Origin: Gammaproteobacteria bacterium
GTDB lineage: Bacteria > Pseudomonadota > Gammaproteobacteria > Thiohalomonadales > Thiohalomonadaceae
Reading direction: 5' to 3'
DNA length: 39,799 nucleotides
Assembly (NCBI GenBank): GCA_023228645.1
Contig: JALOAT010000040.1
Span: 1 to 39,799 of the forward strand
Part shown: piece by piece, positions 32,574-39,799 of the stretch
Layout of the letters: every line of letters starts with the position of its first letter
How positions within the stretch are numbered: position 1 is the first letter of the stretch
Translations under genes and position numbers: made by a program
Notes under the pieces: model-generated
The model's database searches: none
The model's input: only the letters and a program-made list of their open reading frames with translations
What the model was told of the DNA's origin: nothing

Positions 32574-33068
32574 TCAGCGCCCGAAGATCACGCCCACGCC
32601 AAAATGCACCCGCGGCTCGCTGGTGCGGCGCGCGGTGTCGCGCGGCCACAGGTGCATGCGCTCGGGATTGACCAGCGGATAGGTGTAGGGCGACTGGCCG
32701 ATCCGGCCCTCACGCAGCTCGGTGATGGGGCCGACCACGGTGATGCGGCGGCCCGGCGCGTAGTCCGCGGTCTCCAGATAGCCTTCCTCGATGACGAGGA
32801 AGCGCCCGCTCGGACTGCGATCGGTCTCGGGGTCCTGATTGCCGCCGAGCGGATAGCCCAGCACTTCGAGCCGCGTGGTGTTTTCCTCATTGGTGCTCGC
32901 CACGATCACCCCGCCCCACAACACCCGCGAACCGCCGATGTCGGCGCCGCGCGTCGAGGCCTCGCGCGGCGTGAGCCCTGTGGCGACGCCCTCGGTCTGG
33001 AACCGGGGGCCGGAGGCGCAGCCCGCCACCAGCCACATCGCCATCACCACCACACCTGCGCGTCTCAT
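32574..33068 (-). CDS. Slp-family outer-membrane lipoprotein (second gene)
   Basis: 164 residues. The lipobox VAGC gives lipidation at Cys17 after MRRAGVVVMAMWLVAG. The Slp domain is recognisable from VLWGGVIVASTNEENTTRLE, YPLGGNQDPETDRSPSGRFL, and the last conserved part GRRITVVGPITELREGRIG with YPLVNPERMHLWP. Slp is a starvation-inducible lipoprotein in E. coli, attached to the outer membrane; its function is unclear. AGGAGG 5 bases before ATG 33068 gives a strong translation start. It follows the first slp gene by 9 bases, so they form an operon. The two share the same plan but differ in sequence. Confidence 0.88.
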   Translation of the reverse strand: MRRAGVVVMAMWLVAGCASGPRFQTEGVATGLTPREASTRGADIGGSRVLWGGVIVASTNEENTTRLEVLGYPLGGNQDPETDRSPSGRFLVIEEGYLETADYAPGRRITVVGPITELREGRIGQSPYTYPLVNPERMHLWPRDTARRTSEPRVHFGVGVIFGR

Positions 33069-33077
33069 GCGCCCTCC

Positions 33078-33602
33078 TTACCAGTACGGATACCAGGGGC
33101 CGAACGGCCGGTAGTAGGGCCACGGGTACCACGGGTCGTAGTAATAGGGGTACGCGGGCTCGGCAACCACCGGGCGGGGCGCCCACACGTGCACCCGCTC
33201 CACGTTCACCACCGGGTAGCGATAGCTGTAATCACCAATCTGGCGCGTCTCGCTGCCGCTCACCACACCGCGCACGGTGATCTCCTTGCCCTGCCCGTAG
33301 TCGGCGGGATCGGCGAAACCTTCGATGCGCGCCAGAAAGCGCCCGCGGCTCGGCGCGTCCTCCACGGGGCGGCCGTTGTCTTCCAGGTCGCGGGCGATCA
33401 CCTCCACCCAGGAACTGTCGGCGCGATTCTGCACGCCGGCGATCACGCCGCCCCAGCGCACCTGCGCCCCCTGGGTCTCGGCGGGCGTCGTAATGGCCTC
33501 ACGCACACTGGGACTGCCCACGATGGCCTCACCCGCAGGCGGCGGCCCGGCGGCGCACGCCGCCAGCATCAACGATGTCAGCACAAGCCAGAATGCTTTC
33601 AT
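33078..33602 (-). CDS. Slp-family outer-membrane lipoprotein with aromatic tail (first gene)
   Basis: 174 residues. The lipobox LAAC (Cys16) follows MKAFWLVLTSLMLA. Slp hallmarks are VRWGGVIAGVQNRADSSWVE, a SRGRFLARIEGFADPADYGQ segment, and GKEITVRGVVSGSETRQIGD with YPVVNVERVHVW. The last 25 residues or so are almost only Tyr, Trp, Pro, Phe and Asp (AYPYYYDPWYPWPYYRPF and on), absent from the second copy. GAGG 7 bases before ATG 33602 supports the start. First of the two-gene slp operon; nothing shows its regulation. Confidence 0.88.
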   Translation of the reverse strand: MKAFWLVLTSLMLAACAAGPPPAGEAIVGSPSVREAITTPAETQGAQVRWGGVIAGVQNRADSSWVEVIARDLEDNGRPVEDAPSRGRFLARIEGFADPADYGQGKEITVRGVVSGSETRQIGDYSYRYPVVNVERVHVWAPRPVVAEPAYPYYYDPWYPWPYYRPFGPWYPYW

Positions 33603-33720
33603 GGGCGCACCTCGCCGGAGGGCGTTTTTGCAAGTGTGGCACGGGGAAAAAAGCCTGTTCAATGGGTCCGGCCTGGAAGTCCCACCGACCCCCGGCGCTC
33701 GGAATCGCTCCAGATCGTCG

Positions 33721-34100
33721 CCTTGCCCCCCGGAGAGGGGATGCTTCTTCCGGTTCCATCCAGATAGCTACACCGCTTGGCAGATCGTCCCTTCTCCCTC
33801 CGGGAGAAGGACAGGAAGAGGGGCTCAAAACAATCGCCGCGGCGTCGCTACCGGTAATGAATGTACTTGCATGCAGGATACCGAGGGCGCCGTCCCTACG
33901 GCGGGGCTCGTGCAGTTATTACCCCCCTCTCCCTGTCCCTCGGCAATTCGCTCCATGCGTTGCCCTCGACCGCCTGCTCCCGGCGCGGTCTACCTCCCCC
34001 ATCCATGGGGTCGTACCTCCTGCATCCATGCAGTCGTCTCCCTGGAGGGAGAGGGGACCTTTCTTTGGAGTTCGTCGGATCGCTACGCCGCTCGCCAGTT
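33721..34100. repeat. Palindrome-rich intergenic block with repeat units A and B
   Basis: Contains unit A (33790-33810), the exact reverse complement of 2561-2581 with about 38 bases of near match, and unit B inverted (34012-34058, TCCTGCATCCATGCAGTCGT then CTCCC). Between them lie further pieces such as CTCCCTGGAGGGAG. It occupies most of the 685-base divergent gap between slp and the exporter; no gene or clear promoter is visible in the rest. Confidence 0.7.
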
Positions 34101-34287
34101 CACCCTCATCTCCCTGCGGAAAACAAGCACAAAGATGCACGAGTTCGAGCGACGCAGCGAGCACTCGCCGCGGAACCTGGGAGAAAGGAACCAAAATCAT
34201 CCCTGCAAGTTGCCAACGACCCGCGGCACTACACCATCCCCCCGAATTCGTGCATGCTCGACCGAGAATAATTGAGAACGAAAAACC

Positions 34288-35253
34288 ATGCGCCACGTCG
34301 CCTTCGCACTGTTCGCCGCCCTGCTCGTCACCGCCTGCGCCCAGCAAAACGACGAAGACCCGCTGCGGCTTTCGGGCACGGTGGAAGTGCGCGAGGTGGA
34401 CCTGTCGTTCCGCGTGGGCGGGCGCCTGGTGGAACGGCGCGTGGACGAAGGCCAGCCCGTAGAGGCCGGTGCGGTGGTGGCGCGGCTCGACCCGGAGCCC
34501 TACCGGCTCGCCGTGCAACGGGCCCGCGCGGAGGCGCAGGCGGCCGAGGCGCGGCTGGCGGCGCTGCGCGCCGGCACGCGGGTCCAGGAACTGCGCGCCG
34601 CCGAGGCGGCGCAGCGCAGTGCGCAGCAACGCCTGGCCTTCGCCCGTGCCGAGGAGGCGCGCGTCGCCGACATCGCCGCGCGCAACCTGGCCTCGCAACA
34701 GGACCTGGAGCGGGCACGGCTGGAGCGGCAGGTGGCACGCGCCCAACTGGACGAGGCCGACGAACGCCTCGCGCTGCTGCGCGAAGGCCCGCGCGCGGAG
34801 GACATCGCCGGCGCCGAGGCCGAATGGCGGGCGCGCGTCGCGGCCGTGGAACTCGCTGCCCAGCAACTGGACGACGCCACCCTGGTCTCGCCCGTCGGCG
34901 GCGTGGTGAGCGTGCGCCTCGCCGAGACCGGCGAGATGCTCCAGGCGGGCCAGCCCATCCTGCGCGTGGCCGCACTGGATGCGCCCTGGGTGCGCGCCTT
35001 CCTGCCGGAGACCTGGCTGTCGCGGGTGCGCCTCGGGCAGGCCGCCGAAGTGCGCGTGGACGGGCTGCCCGACACTGTATTCCCGGGACGCCTCAGCTTC
35101 ATCTCCCCCGAGGCCGAATTCACCCCGCGCACCGTGGAGACCCAGGAACTGCGCACCGACCTGGTGTACCGCGTCACCATCGACGTGAGCGACGCACAGG
35201 GCCGCCTCAAGCGCGGCATGCCCGCCGATGTCTATCTGGATACCGCCCCTTGA
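34288..35253 (+). CDS. HlyD-family membrane fusion protein of an ABC exporter (YbhG-like)
   Basis: 321 residues. MRHVAFALFAALLVTAC looks like a lipoprotein signal (lipobox VTAC, Cys17) rather than the transmembrane start of typical HlyD proteins. A biotinyl-lipoyl half-motif (LSGTVEVREVDLSFRVGGRL) precedes a long alpha-helical hairpin rich in Ala, Arg and Glu (about residues 75-190), the second lipoyl half (LVSPVGGVVSVRLAETGEML) and beta-barrel segments ending RLKRGMPADVYLDTAP. It bridges inner-membrane ABC components to an outer-membrane channel. First gene of the five-gene operon; its stop overlaps the next start. Confidence 0.9.
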   Translation: MRHVAFALFAALLVTACAQQNDEDPLRLSGTVEVREVDLSFRVGGRLVERRVDEGQPVEAGAVVARLDPEPYRLAVQRARAEAQAAEARLAALRAGTRVQELRAAEAAQRSAQQRLAFARAEEARVADIAARNLASQQDLERARLERQVARAQLDEADERLALLREGPRAEDIAGAEAEWRARVAAVELAAQQLDDATLVSPVGGVVSVRLAETGEMLQAGQPILRVAALDAPWVRAFLPETWLSRVRLGQAAEVRVDGLPDTVFPGRLSFISPEAEFTPRTVETQELRTDLVYRVTIDVSDAQGRLKRGMPADVYLDTAP

Positions 35254-36167
35254 GCGACGCGCTCATCCGCATCGATGACGTCGCCTTCGCCTACGGTACC
35301 GAGCCTGTACTGGACCGCGTCAGCCTGGAGGTAGCGCCGGGCGAGATCGTCGGCCTGGTCGGCCCGGACGGCGCCGGCAAGAGCACCTTGATGCGCATCG
35401 GCGTCGGTCAGCTTGCGCCGCAGCGCGGCACGGTGCAGGTGCTGGGCGGCAACCCGGCGGACGTGGCGCTGCGCGCGCGCATCGCTTTCATGCCGCAGCG
35501 CTTCGGCCTGTACACGGACCTGGGCGTGATGGAAAACCTGCGCTTCTTCGCCGACCTGCACGGACTCGCCGTCGCCGAGGCCGACGCGCGCATCCAGGAC
35601 CTGCTTAGCCGCACCGGCCTCGCCGGTTTCGAACACCGCCGCGCCGGGCAACTCTCCGGCGGCATGATGCAAAAACTGGCGCTCGCCTGCGCCCTGGTCA
35701 GCGCGCCGCGCGCCATGTTCCTGGACGAGCCCACCACCGGCGTGGACCCGCTGTCGCGCCGCGCCTTCTGGCGTCTGCTGGAGCAGGTGCGCTCGCAGCG
35801 CGTCGCCATTCTCTACGCCACCGCCAACATGGACGAGGCGGAGCGCTGCGACCGCGTGGTGGTACTGCGCGAAGGCCGCGTGTTCCGCCGCGGCACGCCC
35901 GAGGCGCTCACCGGCGCGGAGGCCGGTCTGCGCGTGATCAGCGGCCCGCGGGCGCGCCACCTGCGCCGTGTGGTGCGCACGCTGCCCGGCGTGGCGCAGG
36001 TGTTCCCGGTGGGGGCGCGCCTGCACGTGTGGTTGCAGGCCGATGCGGACGAGGCAGACTTCCGCGCCGCGCTCGCGGCCCTGGACGAAGGGCTTCGCGT
36101 GCAGGCGGCGCGCCCCACCCTGCACGACGTCACGCTGCGCGACACAGCGCAGGAGTCTCCGCCATGA
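35250..36167 (+). CDS. ABC exporter ATPase 1 (YbhF N-half-like)
   Basis: 305 residues. Start is placed at TTG 35250, which overlaps the upstream TGA as TTGA; no ATG lies before the Walker A. Walker A GPDGAGKST, Q-loop region FMPQRFGLYTDLGVMENL, signature QLSGGMMQKLALACAL, Walker B AMFLDEPTTGVDPLSRR. The switch-histidine position reads YATANMDEAERCD, without the usual His, as in the N-terminal half of YbhF-type ATPases. In E. coli YbhF joins two ATPase halves in one chain; here the two are separate genes with a 4-base overlap. Drives export with the permeases at 37347-39517. Confidence 0.9.
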   Translation: MSDALIRIDDVAFAYGTEPVLDRVSLEVAPGEIVGLVGPDGAGKSTLMRIGVGQLAPQRGTVQVLGGNPADVALRARIAFMPQRFGLYTDLGVMENLRFFADLHGLAVAEADARIQDLLSRTGLAGFEHRRAGQLSGGMMQKLALACALVSAPRAMFLDEPTTGVDPLSRRAFWRLLEQVRSQRVAILYATANMDEAERCDRVVVLREGRVFRRGTPEALTGAEAGLRVISGPRARHLRRVVRTLPGVAQVFPVGARLHVWLQADADEADFRAALAALDEGLRVQAARPTLHDVTLRDTAQESPP

Positions 36168-37108
36168 ACGACGCGGCCATCGCGGCGCGCGGCCTGACCC
36201 GGCGCTTCGGCCGCTTCACCGCCGTGGACCACATCGACCTGCGCGTGGCGCGCGGCGAGGTGTTCGGCCTGCTGGGCGCCAACGGCGCCGGCAAGACCAC
36301 CGCCATCCGCATGCTGTGCGGCCTGCTGCCCGTGAGCGAAGGCCAGGTGCGCGTGGCCGGCGTTGACACCGTGCGTCACCCGCGGCGGGCGCGCGCCCGG
36401 CTCGGCTACGTGGCGCAGGGTTTCGCGTTGTATGCGGAACTCACCGCCGAGGAAAACCTGCTGTTGCAGGCGGGCCTGTACGGTCTGTCGCCGCGCGAGG
36501 CGCGCCGGCGTAGCGCCGAGGTGCTCGCGCAATTCGATCTCACGCCGCTGCGCAGCCACGCCAGCGGCACCCTGCCGCTCGGTTTCCAGCGCCGGCTGTC
36601 CCTCGCCGCGGCGCTGCTGCACCGCCCCGAAGTGCTGTTCCTGGACGAACCCACCAGCGGCGTCGACCCGGCGGCACGCCAGCAGTTCTGGGAAGTGATC
36701 TACGACCTCGCCGACCAAGGCATCGGCATCCTGGTCACCACCCACTACATGGACGAGACTGCATTCTGCGACCGCCTCGCCCTCATGCACGCGGGCCGCA
36801 TCGTCGCCGAAGGCACGCCCGAGGACATGCTGGCGCGCCCCCTGCCCACGCCCATGGTCGAACTGGCCGGCCCCGAGGTGCGCGCCCTCGCCACCCAACT
36901 GGCCGAACACGCCGCGGTGCGCGACGCCATCCCCCACGCCGGCCGCCTGCGCGTACGCCTCGCCCCCGGCAGCTCGCCCGCCGCCGCCCTGGACCAATTC
37001 GCGCACCTGGCCAAAACCGCGGGGCTGCACCTGGACTCCGCCGCAGCGGCACGCCCCGACCTGGAAGACATCTTCGTCGCCGTCCTCGAGGGGGCTGCGG
37101 GCGAATGA
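36164..37108 (+). CDS. ABC exporter ATPase 2 (YbhF C-half-like)
   Basis: 314 residues from ATG 36164, overlapping the previous stop (ATGA) with GGAG 9 bases before. Walker A GANGAGKTT, Q-loop YVAQGFALYAELTAEENL, and an unusual signature LPLGFQRRLSLAAAL in place of LSGGQ, followed by VLFLDEPTSGVDPAARQQF and an intact switch His in VTTHYMDETAFCD. The altered signature is typical of the second half of YbhF-like ATPases, so the two proteins probably form an asymmetric heterodimer. Its C-terminal 80 residues contribute a regulatory-type extension ending DIFVAVLEGAAGE. Confidence 0.92.
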   Translation: MNDAAIAARGLTRRFGRFTAVDHIDLRVARGEVFGLLGANGAGKTTAIRMLCGLLPVSEGQVRVAGVDTVRHPRRARARLGYVAQGFALYAELTAEENLLLQAGLYGLSPREARRRSAEVLAQFDLTPLRSHASGTLPLGFQRRLSLAAALLHRPEVLFLDEPTSGVDPAARQQFWEVIYDLADQGIGILVTTHYMDETAFCDRLALMHAGRIVAEGTPEDMLARPLPTPMVELAGPEVRALATQLAEHAAVRDAIPHAGRLRVRLAPGSSPAAALDQFAHLAKTAGLHLDSAAAARPDLEDIFVAVLEGAAGE

Positions 37109-37130
37109 ACGCATACGGCGAAAGCAAAAG

Positions 37131-37326
37131 CATTAACCACGGGGAACACGGGGAACACGGGGAAAACGGAGGATTGATCGTGGTTAACAGTCGTGCGGCA
37201 ACGGTCCAGGGCCACGCTCGCGTATCGGAGCTGCGCCTTGGTCGGCTTCCGACGGCATCTGCCATCCTCGGCTCCAAGAATTCTTTTCGCCTTCCCCGTG
37301 CTCCCCGTGTCCCCCGTGGTTTGGCT
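37131..37326. repeat. Inverted pair of phased repeats (CACGGGGAA type) inside the exporter operon
   Basis: The left arm AACCACGGGGAACACGGGGA and on (37135-37162) and right arm (37294-37322, inverse of AACCACGGGGGACACGGGGA) frame about 130 bases of unique sequence. The outer flanks match too: AAAAGCATTAACCACGGGG on the left and CCCCGTGGTTTGGCTTTTTT on the right. No gene lies between. It fills the 238-base gap between the second ATPase and the first permease. Confidence 0.8.
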
Positions 37327-37346
37327 TTTTTCCCTTGGGTGTCACG

Positions 37347-38447
37347 ATGAACTGGCAGCACGTGCGGGCGATGGCGAGGAAGGAGTGGTGGCATCTGCTG
37401 CGGGATCGGCGCAGCCTGGCGTTGATGCTGCTCATGCCGGCCATGCTGTTGTTCCTGTTCGGCTATGCCATCCGGCTGGACGTGACCGAGGCGCCCATCG
37501 GTGTGCTGGTGGAGTCGCTGGATGCTGAGAGCCGCGAGCTCGCGGCGCGGTTCGATGCCAGCAACGGCTTTCGTGTGATCCGGGTATTTCCTGATCGCGA
37601 TGCCCTGCGCGAGAGCGTGCAGGCAGGCGAGGTGTGGGGCGCGCTGGTGATCCCCGCCGACTTCGCCGTGGCCCTGCGCCGTGGCGAGGCACGCCTGCAA
37701 CTCATCCTCGACGGCGTGGACGCCAACAGCGCGCGCCTGGTGCGCAACTACGCCCGTGCGCTCATGGACGAGATCGCCCGCGAGCATTCCATGCCCGCGC
37801 TGCGCCTCGACGACCGCGTGTGGTTCAACGAGACCCGCGAGAGCCGGTTCGCCATCATCCCGGGCGTCATCGCCATCGTCATGGCGGTGATTGGCGCGCT
37901 CATGACCTCGCTCACCATGGCGCGCGAGATGGAGCTCGGCAATATCGTCATGCTGCGCACCACGCCGCTCACGCGCGGCGAATTCCTCACCGGCAAGCTG
38001 GTGCCCTACTTCGTCATCGGCATGGTCGACCTGCTGGTGGCGGTGTTCGCCGCGGTGTACCTGTTCGACGTGCCCCTGCGCGGCCCCTTCATCGGCCTTG
38101 CGGTGGTCTCGGCCATGTTCCTGCTGGTGGTGATGATCCAGGGCGCGCTCATTTCCGTGAGCACGGGCCAGCAGGTGCTGGCCAGCCAGTTGGCGCTCAT
38201 CAGCACCTTCCTGCCGGCCTTCCTGCTCTCCGGATTCGTGTTCGCCATCGAGAACATGCCGGCGGCGCTGCAATTCATCAGTTACCTGGTGCCGGCGCGC
38301 TATTACGTGCTGCTGTCCAAGGTGGTGTTCCTCAAGGGCCTCATGCCCCTGGTGCTGTGGACCCAGGTCGCCGCCCTGGCGACCATGCTGGTGGCGCTCG
38401 CGCTGGCCCTGCGCGCGCGGGCGCGGCGATTGGGGCTCGCCTCGTGA
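37347..38447 (+). CDS. ABC exporter permease 1 (ABC-2 type, YbhS-like)
   Basis: 366 residues. MNWQHVRAMARKEWWHLLRD is followed by the first helix (ALMLLMPAMLLFLFGYAI) and a large extracytoplasmic domain of about 140 residues (to RLDDRVWFNETRESRFAIIP). Five further helices follow with the family's EREMELGNI-like loop (MAREMELGNIVMLRTTPLTR) and ALISTFLPAFLLSGFVFAIE before LVPARYYV. ABC-2 permease of the ybhS/yhhJ class. ATG 37347 is preferred over the in-frame TTG 37335; there is no clear ribosome site. Its stop overlaps the start of permease 2. Confidence 0.92.
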   Translation: MNWQHVRAMARKEWWHLLRDRRSLALMLLMPAMLLFLFGYAIRLDVTEAPIGVLVESLDAESRELAARFDASNGFRVIRVFPDRDALRESVQAGEVWGALVIPADFAVALRRGEARLQLILDGVDANSARLVRNYARALMDEIAREHSMPALRLDDRVWFNETRESRFAIIPGVIAIVMAVIGALMTSLTMAREMELGNIVMLRTTPLTRGEFLTGKLVPYFVIGMVDLLVAVFAAVYLFDVPLRGPFIGLAVVSAMFLLVVMIQGALISVSTGQQVLASQLALISTFLPAFLLSGFVFAIENMPAALQFISYLVPARYYVLLSKVVFLKGLMPLVLWTQVAALATMLVALALALRARARRLGLAS

Positions 38448-39517
38448 GCGGCCTTGCGCAACTGGCCTATCGCATGCGTGCGCTGCTCCTCAAGGAGTTC
38501 CGCCTGCTGCTGCGCGACCCGCGCATGCGCTTTTTCGTGGTAGTGCCGCCGCTGTTGCAGATGCTTGTGTTCGGCTACGCCGCAACCTTCGACGTGCGCT
38601 CCGCCCAGGTCGGTGTGGTGGACCGTGCACACACCAGCGCCAGCCGCGCAGTGCTCGACGCCATCGTCGCCGGCGGTCACTACCAACTGGTGCATTTCGC
38701 CGACATGGCGCAGGCCGCCGATGCCATCACCCGCGGTGATGTGCGCGCCATCGTGCACCTGCCGGCAGCGTTCTCCGCCGCCCCGCAGATCCAGCTCATC
38801 GCCGACGGCAGCGACTCCAACAGCGCGCAGCTGGTGCTCGGGCAACTGGCGCAGATCGTCCGCCAGGCCACCGCCACCACGGCCGCGCCCGTGCGCCTGG
38901 AAGAACGCGCCTGGTTCAACCCCAATCTGGACGATCGGCTGTTCTTCGTACCGGGCATCATCGCCACCGTGGTGCTCATCACCACCCTCATGCTCACCGC
39001 CATGAGCGTGGTGCGCGAACGCGAACTCGGCACCCTGGAACGCCTGGAGGTCACGCCCATCGGGCGCATCGAATTCCTGCTCGGCAAGATGATCCCGGTG
39101 GCCTGCGTGGGCCTGTTCGACGTGGCCCTGGTGGCCGTCCTCGCCATCGGCTGGTTCGACGTACCCTTCCGCGGCAGCGTGTCCGCACTGTTTGCGGGCA
39201 GCGCCCTGTTCCTCATGAGCACCCTCGGGCTCGGGCTGCTCATCTCCACCTGGTCCAGCTCCCAGCAACAGGCCATGCTGCTCGCCGTGTTCTTCATCAT
39301 GCCGGCCATCATCCTCTCCGGCTTCGCCTTCCCCATCGACAACATGCCCGTGCCGGTGCAATGGCTCACCTGGCTCGACCCCCTGCGCTACTACCTGGTC
39401 ATCATCCGCGACCTGTTCCTCAAGGGCGGCAGCTTCGCCGGCCACCTGGACGAGTTCGCCGCCATGGCCGCCTTGGGCGTGGGGGCGTTCGTGTTAAGTG
39501 CAATGCGACTACGGTAA
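38444..39517 (+). CDS. ABC exporter permease 2 (ABC-2 type, YbhR-like)
   Basis: 357 residues from GTG 38444, overlapping the previous stop as GTGA. The plan is as in permease 1: LLLKEFRLLLRDPRMRFFVV, first helix with PPLLQMLVFGYA, an extracytoplasmic domain of about 140 residues (ending ERAWFNPNLDDRLFFVPGII), then helices with MSVVRERELGTLERLEVTPI, FFIMPAIILSGFAFPIDNMP and WLDPLRYYLVIIRDLFLKG. Pairs with permease 1 as the membrane core. The substrate is unknown; related systems export drugs, dyes or cations. Confidence 0.93.
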   Translation: MSGLAQLAYRMRALLLKEFRLLLRDPRMRFFVVVPPLLQMLVFGYAATFDVRSAQVGVVDRAHTSASRAVLDAIVAGGHYQLVHFADMAQAADAITRGDVRAIVHLPAAFSAAPQIQLIADGSDSNSAQLVLGQLAQIVRQATATTAAPVRLEERAWFNPNLDDRLFFVPGIIATVVLITTLMLTAMSVVRERELGTLERLEVTPIGRIEFLLGKMIPVACVGLFDVALVAVLAIGWFDVPFRGSVSALFAGSALFLMSTLGLGLLISTWSSSQQQAMLLAVFFIMPAIILSGFAFPIDNMPVPVQWLTWLDPLRYYLVIIRDLFLKGGSFAGHLDEFAAMAALGVGAFVLSAMRLR

Positions 39518-39520
39518 TCC

Positions 39521-39551
39521 GTAGCCCGGATGGAGCGAAGCGCAATCCGGG
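39521..39551. repeat. REP-like unit, GTAGCCCGG type
   Basis: GTAGCCCGGATGGAGCGAAG then CGCAATCCGGG, a single unit whose ends pair (CCCGGAT/ATCCGGG). Related to the pair at 19871-19970. Begins 3 bases after the exporter operon. Confidence 0.75.
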
Positions 39552-39647
39552 AAACCCGCCGTCAGCTTGTATGTCGCAGGCGGACTTTCCGTCGCGCCTA
39601 TGTTTGTTCGACGCATTGTTATGGTGGAGCTACGCGGAAGGTCGACA

Positions 39648-39681
39648 GTAGGTCACGTTGGCGCGACAGCGCCTACGTGAC
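39648..39681. repeat. GTAGGTCACGTTG element, single arm
   Basis: GTAGGTCACGTTGGCGCGAC then AGCGCCTACGTGAC. It matches one arm of the elements at 26396-26473 and folds as GTCACGT ... ACGTGAC. It lies beside the transposase start. Confidence 0.75.
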
Positions 39682-39749
39682 AGCCCCCCGCGTCAAGATA
39701 GTTGCCGCCTCGATAGCTCTGTAACCTATGGGGGCTGAGAGGTGAGCAC

Positions 39750-39799
39750 GTGGCCAGATACGGACAAGCATTCAAGAATCGAGCAGTTGCGAGATTGTT
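39750..39799 (+). CDS. Start of a transposase gene (OrfA-like, partial)
   Basis: Only 16 complete codons are visible: GTG then ARYGQAFKNRAVARL, cut by the window end. The pattern (M/V)ARYxQxFKxRAVARLL is typical of the N-terminus of helix-turn-helix transposase subunits of IS3-like elements. GAGAGG lies about 8 bases before the GTG. The left end of the insertion sequence should be near 39710-39730, but no terminal repeat can be confirmed from one end. Confidence 0.6.
   Translation, partial: MARYGQAFKNRAVARL

Overview
The window is GC-rich (roughly 63-66% by eye) chromosomal DNA from a proteobacterium. Gammaproteobacteria is the best guess, because several proteins resemble E. coli counterparts: YheS-type ABC-F, Slp lipoproteins, GreB, the PrkA/YeaH/SpoVR set and a YbhGFSR-like exporter. 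A PmtA-type phospholipid methyltransferase, a complete GlgE pathway and many dispersed palindromic repeats fit an environmental, free-living gammaproteobacterium. I cannot name the genus from sequence alone. No plasmid, phage or CRISPR is visible; the only sign of a transposase is a start at the extreme right edge.

Layout. 1-2344: the 5' part of motA (minus) diverges from an HDOD/GAF-like signalling protein. 3099-6210 (all minus): tRNA-Ser(GGA), SRP RNA (ffs), dnaX, ybaB and recR, with a clear sigma70 promoter before dnaX. 6325-9313: a secreted PRC-barrel/EF-hand protein, greB, a four-helix membrane protein and a cold-shock gene with a hairpin leader and a terminator. 9548-14445: prkA, yeaH and spoVR. 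14652-15370: a decayed histidine-kinase fragment and an unidentified block. 15371-17674: trkH and a RibD-C-like reductase. 17925-25554: glgB, glgE and a treS-mak fusion. 25626-29397: pmtA, a pyruvyl-transferase-family protein and an FAD oxidoreductase. 29700-33602: an OmpA-domain protein, convergent with the ABC-F gene yheS and two Slp lipoproteins. 34288-39517: a five-gene ABC exporter. 39750 to the end: the start of a transposase.

How genes work together. TreS makes maltose from trehalose, its fused maltokinase makes maltose-1-phosphate, GlgE polymerises that into alpha-1,4-glucan and GlgB adds branches; all four activities lie in 7.6 kb. PrkA, YeaH and SpoVR form a widely conserved but poorly understood stationary-phase/stress module. 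HlyD, two ATPases and two permeases form one exporter, mostly translationally coupled. DnaX, YbaB and RecR combine replication and recombination functions.

The most striking structure outside genes is the density of repeats. There are at least four families: inverted pairs built from 8-9-base purine-rich units; GTAGGTCACGTTG palindromes; CCTTCTCCC/GGGAGACGAC units; and GTAGCCCGG-type REP elements. They fill nearly every longer intergenic space and in places sit inside operons. I found no convincing new enzymatic or defence system. The repeats and a few poorly characterised gene pairs are the best leads.
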